Position numbers and translations under genes: made by a program
The notes under the pieces: model-generated
Seen by the model: the letters and a program-made list of their open reading frames with translations, nothing else
What the model was told of the DNA's origin: nothing
The model's database searches: none
Shown here: positions 45,253 to 53,434 of the stretch, in pieces
Layout of the letters: each line of letters starts with the position of its first letter
How positions within the stretch are numbered: position 1 is the stretch's first letter
Virus record (IMG/VR): IMGVR_UViG_3300009159_000063
Span: 1-64,000 of that record
Length of the DNA: 64,000 nucleotides
Reading direction: 5' to 3' (one strand)
Source of the DNA: a virus

Positions 45253-47211
45253 TTAATAAATTTTGTTTAACGTGAATATCTCTGAATATATTGAGTTTCC
45301 TGCGTTATTAGTATTCCATTCAGCAGTGACAAGAAGTGTATTAGATATTGTAGTATCAAAAGTTGTGTTGTTTACAATACTGAAATTTACTCCTTCAAAG
45401 TCAAGTCCTCCATTTTTAGTGTATGAAAACAATCCCCCTGATGCTATAGAACCTACACTTGCAACTCCTAATTGTCTAATAGTGAAGTTCACATCTAGTT
45501 TCCAATGTTTATTAGTGGTGGCATTCATTGCCATTACCCCTGTTTCCGCTAATAATACACCCGAATCCGTTTTAATTCTAATATGTAAAGTGGCAGAACC
45601 CACACAAGATAGATGCCCTATTAACACTCCATGAAAACCATCACCCACACTAAACCCATTTGCGGGAATTATAATAGATCCTACTCCCCCACTTATTAAT
45701 GTAGTCTCAACAGTTGTTGCACTTACTGCAACGCTGGTTCCTGTTTGAGAAAATAAACCATATACCGTTGGTCCAGGAATTGTTTTAACTTTAACTTCAC
45801 CCGTTGATCCGTCTCTTGTTAAATAATTTAGGGTTGTTCCCGTATCTGTTGTTGGTGTTGATGATATGTTTAATGTTGTTGCCGTAAGTCCACTTGATAT
45901 AATAGTATTACCACTTACGTGTAGTTTTTTTGATGGTGTGGTTGTCCCAATACCAACGTTACCTGTACTAGTGATATTTATTACACCAGATGATGGTGCA
46001 GACGTTCCAATACCACCTATTGACATAGTACCACCAGAAGGGGTATTAATCCAAAAAGATGTACCTAATCCATATTGTAATCTTAAACCGGTATTAGTAT
46101 TACCTGACCCCCATATAAATTGATTACCATCTACTATGGACACTTTTTCACCGGGGTTTGTTATTCCAATACCAACACGACCAATTGAGTCAATTACAAA
46201 TGGTGTTGAATCAGGGTTGGTGCTATCTTCTACTAAGAATGAGTTACCGGCATTTAAATTATTTATGTGAAGTTTAGCAGTTGGTGATGTTATACCAATA
46301 CCCACATCACCTGATGAAGAGATAACCATTCTAGGTGTACTGTTTGGTCTAAATGATATACTATTACTTCCTAGAGTTCCTATAATAAACTCATTACCTG
46401 CGTTAAATAACTCATTATTATCTATACCAATACCGTTATTAATTGTACCAACTAATAATGTTGAACCTGATAAACTAGTACCACCAATTGTTGATGATCC
46501 ACTAATAGCGATTTGTAATCGTTGAGTAGGGTTTGAATTACCAATACCCACATTACCAGATGATGATATATACATTCTAGGGTTAAATTCAGTACCGAAT
46601 ATAAGTTTTCCACCAGAAACTTGATTAAAAACATTTAAATTAGTACTACCAGATGTTTCATACCCAATAAAACCAAATCTACCGGCTGATATCCCTTGTG
46701 GGTAATATTCTTGATATACATGATCAATACCTTCATATCTAACAGAATTAGCGTTACCACTGATCTGTAGGGCAACTGCTGGTGTAGGTGTTCCAATACC
46801 AACACGACCAATTGAGTCAATTACAAATGGTGTTGAATCAGGGTTTGTATCATCCTCTACTAAGAATGTATTACCTGATGTTGTGTTGTTTATATGAAGT
46901 TTTGCTGTTGGATTTGCAATCCCAACCCCTAATCTATTATTTGCTAAATCAATGGTAACCGCACTTGTAGACCCAAAATAAACATTTCCTTCATCTAAAG
47001 GGTTTATGTTAAGAGGTGAACAAGAATGGATGTTAGAAACGTATAAATCGGTAATACAATAACCTGTTATTGAGTCGAAAACTTGTGATATTTTAGCCTT
47101 ATAGGAAGATCCCGCCGGGTTTCCTTGTGATGTGTCACCTGTTATAACAATATGAATTAAATCATTTAATGTTACTCCTGTCGCTAAAGATCTGTCTGTT
47201 AAAAATGCCAT
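45253..47211 (-). CDS. Tail fibre with GxGIGT...KLH repeats (652 aa)
   Basis: Six copies of a 'NVGIGTTTPSKKLHVSG'-type repeat (e.g. RLGVGIANPTAKLHINN, RVGIGTPTPAVALQISG) are spread over about residues 110-430. This repeat is typical of trimeric tail fibres and surface adhesins. The S74-type chaperone domain often found after such repeats is absent. The last 170 residues are beta-rich with WKLDVNFTI. The N-terminus MAFLTDRSLATGVTLNDLIHIV may attach to the tail. Probable host-binding fibre. ATATTTAT box 14 nt upstream. Confidence 0.8.
   Translation of the reverse strand: MAFLTDRSLATGVTLNDLIHIVITGDTSQGNPAGSSYKAKISQVFDSITGYCITDLYVSNIHSCSPLNINPLDEGNVYFGSTSAVTIDLANNRLGVGIANPTAKLHINNTTSGNTFLVEDDTNPDSTPFVIDSIGRVGIGTPTPAVALQISGNANSVRYEGIDHVYQEYYPQGISAGRFGFIGYETSGSTNLNVFNQVSGGKLIFGTEFNPRMYISSSGNVGIGNSNPTQRLQIAISGSSTIGGTSLSGSTLLVGTINNGIGIDNNELFNAGNEFIIGTLGSNSISFRPNSTPRMVISSSGDVGIGITSPTAKLHINNLNAGNSFLVEDSTNPDSTPFVIDSIGRVGIGITNPGEKVSIVDGNQFIWGSGNTNTGLRLQYGLGTSFWINTPSGGTMSIGGIGTSAPSSGVINITSTGNVGIGTTTPSKKLHVSGNTIISSGLTATTLNISSTPTTDTGTTLNYLTRDGSTGEVKVKTIPGPTVYGLFSQTGTSVAVSATTVETTLISGGVGSIIIPANGFSVGDGFHGVLIGHLSCVGSATLHIRIKTDSGVLLAETGVMAMNATTNKHWKLDVNFTIRQLGVASVGSIASGGLFSYTKNGGLDFEGVNFSIVNNTTFDTTISNTLLVTAEWNTNNAGNSIYSEIFTLNKIY
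46164..46218 (-). repeat. 55-bp direct repeat, copy A
   Basis: Identical over 55 bp to 46791-46845 within the fibre gene; codes for NPDSTPFVIDSIGRVGIG. Confidence 0.85.
46791..46845 (-). repeat. 55-bp direct repeat, copy B
   Basis: Identical partner of 46164-46218, 627 bp away. Confidence 0.85.
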
Positions 47212-47225
47212 TTAAGTTTTTTTTA

Positions 47226-47233
47226 ATAAATAT
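47226..47233 (-). promoter_or_regulatory. ATATTTAT box of fibre gene
   Basis: Exact octamer, 14 nt before the ATG at 47211; lies just past the stop of the gene at 47235. Confidence 0.5.
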
Positions 47234-47234
47234 T

Positions 47235-47543
47235 TTAAGTTTGGAAATCATATTCCTCGTTATCCATAAAATAAAAGTCGTCTCCGTCTTGAAATTGTTT
47301 TATTGTAAGAGATTGTTGTGTACAATCAACTATTTTAAATATTTCACAACCTAACGAGTCAATTAGTTTTATACCAACCGCAGGTGCGGTGTTAAATTGT
47401 GATGGTATTGTTAATACTATTGTTGGTGGTTGTGGTGGTAACACATTTGCAACCAAAACACATTGATTACCATAGACATCACAAACAAACACATTATATG
47501 ATGTGAAAATAAAACTTGTTGTTTGTATCTGTATCTGTGCCAT
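47235..47543 (-). CDS. 102-aa fibre-associated protein
   Basis: MAQIQIQTTSFIFTSYNVFVCDVYG..CVLVANVLPPQPP....VGIKLIDSLGCEIFKIV repeats the VCD...C...VKIxD...C pattern of the 71-aa protein at 36867. It ends with an extra acidic tail (GDDFYFMDNEEYDFQT). Its start overlaps the stop of the gene at 47543 by 1 nt, so it is coupled. Function: a small virion domain, not proven. Confidence 0.65.
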   Translation of the reverse strand: MAQIQIQTTSFIFTSYNVFVCDVYGNQCVLVANVLPPQPPTIVLTIPSQFNTAPAVGIKLIDSLGCEIFKIVDCTQQSLTIKQFQDGDDFYFMDNEEYDFQT

Positions 47544-49735
47544 TATATAAAATAAGTTGGGTCTATTATGTTTGGTACTCCTCCAATGTTTTCGTAAATT
47601 TTAAATAGGGTTGTTACGTACTGTGAGGGATATGTTGCGGTATCATATGTCCATATTTCAAAGTCACCACTTAAACTTGTTATTCTAAATTGATAACAAA
47701 CCATTGTCCAACTATATGTTCCAAGATTTTTAGTTGGTGTGTAGTTATAAAAATAAAAATTAGATAGGTCACATGTTTCGGCACTTAAAGATGGTATTGT
47801 CGTTAGTGGTGATCCGGAATATGGGATTGTTTGAATAACATATTTTGGGATCTCCACAGAAGCGGTCACAGTAGTTGAGGAAAAAGTATTAGTAGATGAG
47901 TTTAGTAATCTAAAACGGTAAAACGGATTATCTACTTTTGATCCAGTATTGGTTATAATTGATATATTATTTGTTACTGCCGTTGAGGAATTGTTTATAA
48001 AATCACATATCCCATTTGTATAACCACTACAATTAATGTCACAACTTCCCCACGTTAAAGAATTTGAGATTGTTGGCATTGTAATTGACATTGTCCAAGG
48101 ACCGGTCCCTCCTGTTGTTACTACTGAAGATGGGTGAATGTAGTATTCTTGGAATCCAGTTATATCCCCACATTGTTGTGTGCCTGAAGCTAATGGTATT
48201 CTAAGATTAAAAAATCTATAATAATCAATATCTAATGGGTTTGTTGGGTTTCCCGAATAAGAAGTATAAAAATTATCCCAACTAAAGTTATAATGTTCTA
48301 AATCAGAATATGTATTAAATGTCATGACAATTAAACCCTCACCAAGAACCACAGATTTATCATATGTAATTGTATTTGTATTTGGAACATCACAAGTCGG
48401 GGTAAATATATTAAAGAATGGGTTTCCACATGTAGTTATTGGGTTATAATATAAAATTGACGTGTTTAAATCATATGGTACTGTATCATAAATAAACCCA
48501 TTTATACTTCCATTATATGACGTACCGTCAATAAATCCATTATCGGTATTTAGATATCTAAAAATATTACTATCGTTACATCCCGAAATTTTAAATCCAT
48601 AATAATACCCATCACATGGTTGTGAAATTTTATTTATGGTAGATTCGACAATTCTAATTGGGGGTATTAATGTATCGTAACACAATTCACAATCAAAAGT
48701 CTCTAAACACTCACACAGTAATCCCCAATTTGTGTTATTATTTAAAGGGTTAGGGGTTATTTCTATTTCTAAATAATCCCCACTATTTACAGTAATTCCT
48801 GTTAAACATAAAACTTTTGGGAAAAGCGTATATGTTGTTAGGTTTTTTATAGTTTTTGGGGTAACTAATGGACTAAAATTTGTTTCTGATTGGTTCATCC
48901 CCATACTAATATACTCCAAAACTATAGGGACAGAATAATTAGACCCAAAAAAAGTAATTTTTAAGTCATCATAAATTTGTTGTCCCTTAAATGAATAAGC
49001 AAAATATGGCTTTAATGGATCCAAAGCAAATGTTGTCACAACAGGTTGTGGTGTTATACTTGTGGTGGCACTAAAACTAAACCCGTGAGAATAATAAGGA
49101 CTTGTTGATCCAGGTCCGTTATCACAAGTTAACGCATCTACATTAACTGTAGTAGAGTTAAAACAATTAAGGTCCGTATATTCCGTTCCATTTAATTTAA
49201 TTTTTTGTATTACAGGAGTATAAACTCCGGCAACTATAGGAACTTCGCTTGATCCTGTTAATGGGTGTGTATATAAATAATCACCAACATAATCCGTCCC
49301 ATATCCTGACGTGAAAGCAACTGTTGTACTTACAATTCCAGGTCCGTACCATTCAATGACGTAATCAGTTACACTAGGATCACAACTTGCGGTAATTATT
49401 CCCACTGAAATTACTCCTATTGGGTTTGTATCATAAAAATCAAATCCAATATCACAACTAACACATAATGGATTAATGGTTGTTGTTGATGTTGTCGATG
49501 TTGATGTCGTGGTCGTTCCTTGGAACGTTTGACAATATTCACAATTTGCTGCGTCTATAATTTTAACACCAAAAGATGAATATCCACTATATGGTCCTGG
49601 AATTGTTATTGTTGCGGGGACAGAACTAATTGTATCAACTAAAGTACAATCTATATCAGGACAATCTCTACATACATACACATCAACAGGATATGTTACT
49701 TGTGATATATTTGTTATATTAACTTCTAAAGGCAT
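47543..49735 (-). CDS. Cys-rich fibre protein with Thr-Ser linker (730 aa)
   Basis: The first 70 residues repeat the VYVCRDC...CTLVDT...FGVKIIDAANCEYC module. A TTTTSTSTTSTTTINP linker follows at about 75-90. The long C-terminal part is beta-rich with many Cys (e.g. CDIGFDF, CDPSV, CGNPF, CDVPNT), suggesting several Ig-like or jelly-roll domains. No SprB repeats. Probably a large host-binding fibre. ATG at 49735 with no ATATTTAT box; it lies 27 nt after the gene at 49763. Confidence 0.65.
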   Translation of the reverse strand: MPLEVNITNISQVTYPVDVYVCRDCPDIDCTLVDTISSVPATITIPGPYSGYSSFGVKIIDAANCEYCQTFQGTTTTSTSTTSTTTINPLCVSCDIGFDFYDTNPIGVISVGIITASCDPSVTDYVIEWYGPGIVSTTVAFTSGYGTDYVGDYLYTHPLTGSSEVPIVAGVYTPVIQKIKLNGTEYTDLNCFNSTTVNVDALTCDNGPGSTSPYYSHGFSFSATTSITPQPVVTTFALDPLKPYFAYSFKGQQIYDDLKITFFGSNYSVPIVLEYISMGMNQSETNFSPLVTPKTIKNLTTYTLFPKVLCLTGITVNSGDYLEIEITPNPLNNNTNWGLLCECLETFDCELCYDTLIPPIRIVESTINKISQPCDGYYYGFKISGCNDSNIFRYLNTDNGFIDGTSYNGSINGFIYDTVPYDLNTSILYYNPITTCGNPFFNIFTPTCDVPNTNTITYDKSVVLGEGLIVMTFNTYSDLEHYNFSWDNFYTSYSGNPTNPLDIDYYRFFNLRIPLASGTQQCGDITGFQEYYIHPSSVVTTGGTGPWTMSITMPTISNSLTWGSCDINCSGYTNGICDFINNSSTAVTNNISIITNTGSKVDNPFYRFRLLNSSTNTFSSTTVTASVEIPKYVIQTIPYSGSPLTTIPSLSAETCDLSNFYFYNYTPTKNLGTYSWTMVCYQFRITSLSGDFEIWTYDTATYPSQYVTTLFKIYENIGGVPNIIDPTYFI

Positions 49736-49762
49736 ATATTATATATGTTTAATTTTATTTTT

Positions 49763-52700
49763 TTAAGGTATAAAACTTATTGTTTCACACGATGATATTT
49801 GAGATGCCCCCCCAAACGGTATTGTTGCGGTTTGTAAATATGTTAAAGTATATGGTGAATTTTCATCTATTTGATAGACTTCTCCCCCATTATTTAATAT
49901 ATGTATTTTACCTGAGTCAGTGAATAAACCGTATGGGTTTAGTATGGTTGGGGATATTAATTGGTCAAATTCTAATGTTCCTGTTGAGTAGTCATACTGT
50001 GAAATATATCTGTCAAACCCAATTTGGGTTGTTAATATTAATTTATTACTTGTTGTATAAATAAAATCCCCTGAAATTGTTCTACCCGCAGGTATATTAA
50101 ATTTATTTGTTACTATGGGACTAACACCACTTATATCAATTTCTACCACAGTTTGAGGGGTACTAAAATTTGTAACTCCTGTTGTTGTGATAAGAGTAGT
50201 ATCATCAATTGCGGTTAATCCAGCACCAATAGTGCAGTTACTAATAACAATATTTCTATTGTAAGACCCACTAAATGGACTTAAAATTATGTCATATTCT
50301 GTTATTGCACTTGTGGATGCATAACTTAACCACATTTTATTTGAGGTATGTGCAATATCTCCAGGTCCAGCATCTAAAGTTCCACTTATAAATGGTGTTA
50401 ATAATATATTAGTATTTGTTAATGGATAATAAACATATATACTATTGTCCAAATAAAAAGATGTCATTATATCACATGTCAATAAATTTGGTGGTGTAGG
50501 AGGTATAGGGGATGGGGTTGGTGTAACAGGAGGCCCACAAACATCGGCAACACAAGTATATAGAGATAAACTATAACCACCTGTACCACTATCTAATGTA
50601 GGTACGGTACTTGCACAAACATATGTTGTTGCGCCTCTTCCAACCCCAACTCCCTGAGGAATAGGTTTACAATCGGTATAACTAAATGTTGACCCAGTTG
50701 ATGCCGAACCACCACTTAACTCATAACAATCACAAGGAAAGGCCGGAGTTTGGGTTGGTGTTGGTGTTACTGTTGGTGTTGGTGTTGGATTTAAACAGTT
50801 ACCCAAGGTTGAGTCTTCTATTACACATCCAAAGGCAATCATAAGATCAGTAACCCATGGATACGTTACATTACTTTCTGGAAAATATGATGGATTATCA
50901 TTATGTTGTAAAATTATTGTTGGTGCCGAAATGTTAACATGTTCCCATCTGTTTGTTATATCATTCCAATATACAATACTGTTACAACTTGTTGTACAGT
51001 CTGATTGATAAATTATATAGTATGGTTTACCGTTTATTATACCAACAGGATTTAAACTACAATCCCAAGAAGGTAATACCATTAAGTCAGTATTTACGGT
51101 AAAACACATAATTGTTGCGGGAGTTGCGGTTGGGGTTAACGTTGGTGTAGGTGTAACGGTTGGTGTTGGCGTTAATGTGGGCCCCACTAATGTCATATCT
51201 GCATTAAACCCTAAACATTCAGGTGCCTTACCACAATCTTTACAAGAAATTAAATATTCAATTAGTAAATTGATTTTAACGTTTGTATCCCCTAAATCAT
51301 TAAAATTTGTTAACTGACAATCCTTAATTTTCTCATTACAGTTATTTGTGATTGTTATCTTATTTTTTCCAAGATCAATTATAACATCACCAATTTCAGG
51401 ATATTCTTGTATTGTGTCTTTAAGACTTTGTATCCATATTGTGTCCGCATATTGAGCAAAACTACCACCTGTATATGTATAAAATAAATCTTCTTTTATA
51501 ACCCCATCGATTTCTACTTGGGTTCTGAATGTCGCATTTACAATATAACAACCAATATCTCCTGATGTTAGATCAAAAAACCCTTCATTCATCATTTGTA
51601 GTATTCCTCTCTTACCATATATTCCGGTATTAACAAAATCATCAGAACATACTGTATATGAAGCATAACTAGTTGTTAATTCAGTACCATTTAATATTAT
51701 TGTATCACTTTTTAAACAACCTTCACTATCTGTCACTAATACAGAGTAATTTCCATTTGATAACCCCGTTAAATGTAGTCCTGTTTGAGCCCCAACATTT
51801 GAACTCCAAACAATTGTGAAAGGTGGTACTCCACTTGTTATATTTAAATAAATTTCACCGTCATTACCAATAGTTGGTTGTACACCAACTAAAGTAAAAT
51901 CAACAGGTTGGGAATCTGCAATATAGAAATTTTCAGTTTGTGTACAGGTAGGTGATCCCGAATCTGTTACTGTTGCAACATAAAACCCAGAACTTAAATT
52001 GTTAAATACATTTGTTAATTGGGTTGTTGTTGTAACGGGTGTTCCTCCTGATAAATTATATGATAACGGTAATGTTCCTCCTGAAGTAGCGGTTATTATT
52101 GCGGTACCATTATTTAAACCACATGTTGTATCTGAATAACTTACTGATATTTCATATTTATTTACATTTACAACAGTAAAATGTCCAGTATATATACATC
52201 CCGAATTATTAGGGACATCTTGTATTAATATTGTATAACTTCCACTTTCTAAACCAAAAAAATCACAAATTGAGTTTGTGGTAGTTACGGTAGAATTTCC
52301 GTTGAAGTCATATAAAGTGTATTGGTAGTTTCCCGGAGATAGTCCATTATTTAATTCTATGTGAACAGATCCATCACTTGAATTACAATTAGAGTTTGTT
52401 ACTGACATTGTCGTAACAATAAAACCATTTGGTGTTAATAACGAAACGGAACTTATCACATTACAAAGTCCTGCATCTGTTACTGACACTGTAAATACTC
52501 CCGAAGATAAACCTGTAAAAGTATAGATATTACTATACTGTATTGTTATTTCACCGTTTGAACCTGAAAAATAATAAGGTGCGGTTCCTCCTGAAACAAT
52601 AACCTCAACCTCTCCATCATTTGAAAAACAAGAGGGTTGTATTGTTGTTAACATTGCGGCAACTCCCAAATCAGGAACATCAGATAGTACAACACTTTTA

Positions 52701-53434
52701 GTTATCGTACATCCTTCAAAGTCGGTTATTGTAAGTGTGTAGGTTCCCAAAGTTAGTCCTGTAACTTCAGGGCCTGTTTGCGTTCCAACATTAGGACTCC
52801 AACTATACGTATAAGGCGGATTTCCTGTTAGACCTGTCACAAATATTTTTCCTGTACCATCAATAGGTACACAACTTGCATCATTTACAACATATAGACC
52901 AAAGTCCAAAGGACTTGTTTCTTTAATTAAACAAACTTCACTTCTTCCTGTACATCCACCACCATCATCACCGATCACATAATATAGTCCTGGTGAAAGA
53001 TTTGTAAAAACATTACTTGTACTGTCACCACTTGTTATATACCCTAAAGTGTTTTCGTATAAATAAAACGATCCAACACCATAATAATTTGTTGTTGATG
53101 CGGTAATCGTACCATTATTTAGTCCACAAGTAGTCCCACTACTTTCTATAGACACACAGGTTCCTGAAGATATTGTAAATTCAACATATCTAGGAATAAA
53201 AGGTGGTTCTAAACAACTATCTATAATCTCTAAAATATAAGTATCAGGAGTTAGACCTGTAACAAAATAAGTTGTTGTATTTGATGATAGCGGTAATAAA
53301 CCTGATGTTGATATCTCACTTACAGTATAATTTGGGGATCCTCCTGTAATAGAAAAGGAAACTCCCCCAAATCCTGAGTTTGTGCAGTCTCCACTTACAC
53401 TATAATTATATATATTTATTGACCCACAACTCAT
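49763..53434 (-). CDS. Giant fibre protein with seven SprB-like repeats and Pro-Thr linkers (1223 aa)
   Basis: About seven units of 75-85 residues over about 1-580 have the SprB pattern: a Cys, then GxxPPYTYSWS, TGLxxGTYTLTITD and GC. The clearest is GNPPYTYSWSPNVGTQTGP..LGTYTLTITDFEGC. SprB is the gliding adhesin of Flavobacterium. Pro-Thr linkers are at about 751-775, 880-895 and 968-985. Between the first two is a 'YYI..YWNDITNRWEHV' module shared with the gene at 43160. The C-terminal 250 residues look like a beta-propeller (repeated DTT/ITTT, YDIILSPFSG, YISQYDYSTG). Likely a long host-binding or tip fibre. 4-nt overlap with the gene upstream. Confidence 0.75.
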   Translation of the reverse strand: MSCGSINIYNYSVSGDCTNSGFGGVSFSITGGSPNYTVSEISTSGLLPLSSNTTTYFVTGLTPDTYILEIIDSCLEPPFIPRYVEFTISSGTCVSIESSGTTCGLNNGTITASTTNYYGVGSFYLYENTLGYITSGDSTSNVFTNLSPGLYYVIGDDGGGCTGRSEVCLIKETSPLDFGLYVVNDASCVPIDGTGKIFVTGLTGNPPYTYSWSPNVGTQTGPEVTGLTLGTYTLTITDFEGCTITKSVVLSDVPDLGVAAMLTTIQPSCFSNDGEVEVIVSGGTAPYYFSGSNGEITIQYSNIYTFTGLSSGVFTVSVTDAGLCNVISSVSLLTPNGFIVTTMSVTNSNCNSSDGSVHIELNNGLSPGNYQYTLYDFNGNSTVTTTNSICDFFGLESGSYTILIQDVPNNSGCIYTGHFTVVNVNKYEISVSYSDTTCGLNNGTAIITATSGGTLPLSYNLSGGTPVTTTTQLTNVFNNLSSGFYVATVTDSGSPTCTQTENFYIADSQPVDFTLVGVQPTIGNDGEIYLNITSGVPPFTIVWSSNVGAQTGLHLTGLSNGNYSVLVTDSEGCLKSDTIILNGTELTTSYASYTVCSDDFVNTGIYGKRGILQMMNEGFFDLTSGDIGCYIVNATFRTQVEIDGVIKEDLFYTYTGGSFAQYADTIWIQSLKDTIQEYPEIGDVIIDLGKNKITITNNCNEKIKDCQLTNFNDLGDTNVKINLLIEYLISCKDCGKAPECLGFNADMTLVGPTLTPTPTVTPTPTLTPTATPATIMCFTVNTDLMVLPSWDCSLNPVGIINGKPYYIIYQSDCTTSCNSIVYWNDITNRWEHVNISAPTIILQHNDNPSYFPESNVTYPWVTDLMIAFGCVIEDSTLGNCLNPTPTPTVTPTPTQTPAFPCDCYELSGGSASTGSTFSYTDCKPIPQGVGVGRGATTYVCASTVPTLDSGTGGYSLSLYTCVADVCGPPVTPTPSPIPPTPPNLLTCDIMTSFYLDNSIYVYYPLTNTNILLTPFISGTLDAGPGDIAHTSNKMWLSYASTSAITEYDIILSPFSGSYNRNIVISNCTIGAGLTAIDDTTLITTTGVTNFSTPQTVVEIDISGVSPIVTNKFNIPAGRTISGDFIYTTSNKLILTTQIGFDRYISQYDYSTGTLEFDQLISPTILNPYGLFTDSGKIHILNNGGEVYQIDENSPYTLTYLQTATIPFGGASQISSCETISFIP
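50742..51185 (-). repeat. Pro-Thr coding repeats, minus strand
   Basis: Two TP linkers (50742-50795 and 51112-51185) bracket the small domain shared with the protein at 43160. Confidence 0.8.

Noticed and set aside
36867-53434. Diversity-generating retroelement driving fibre variation
   Set aside because: No reverse transcriptase gene and no template/variable repeat pair with adenine-specific differences was seen in the window.
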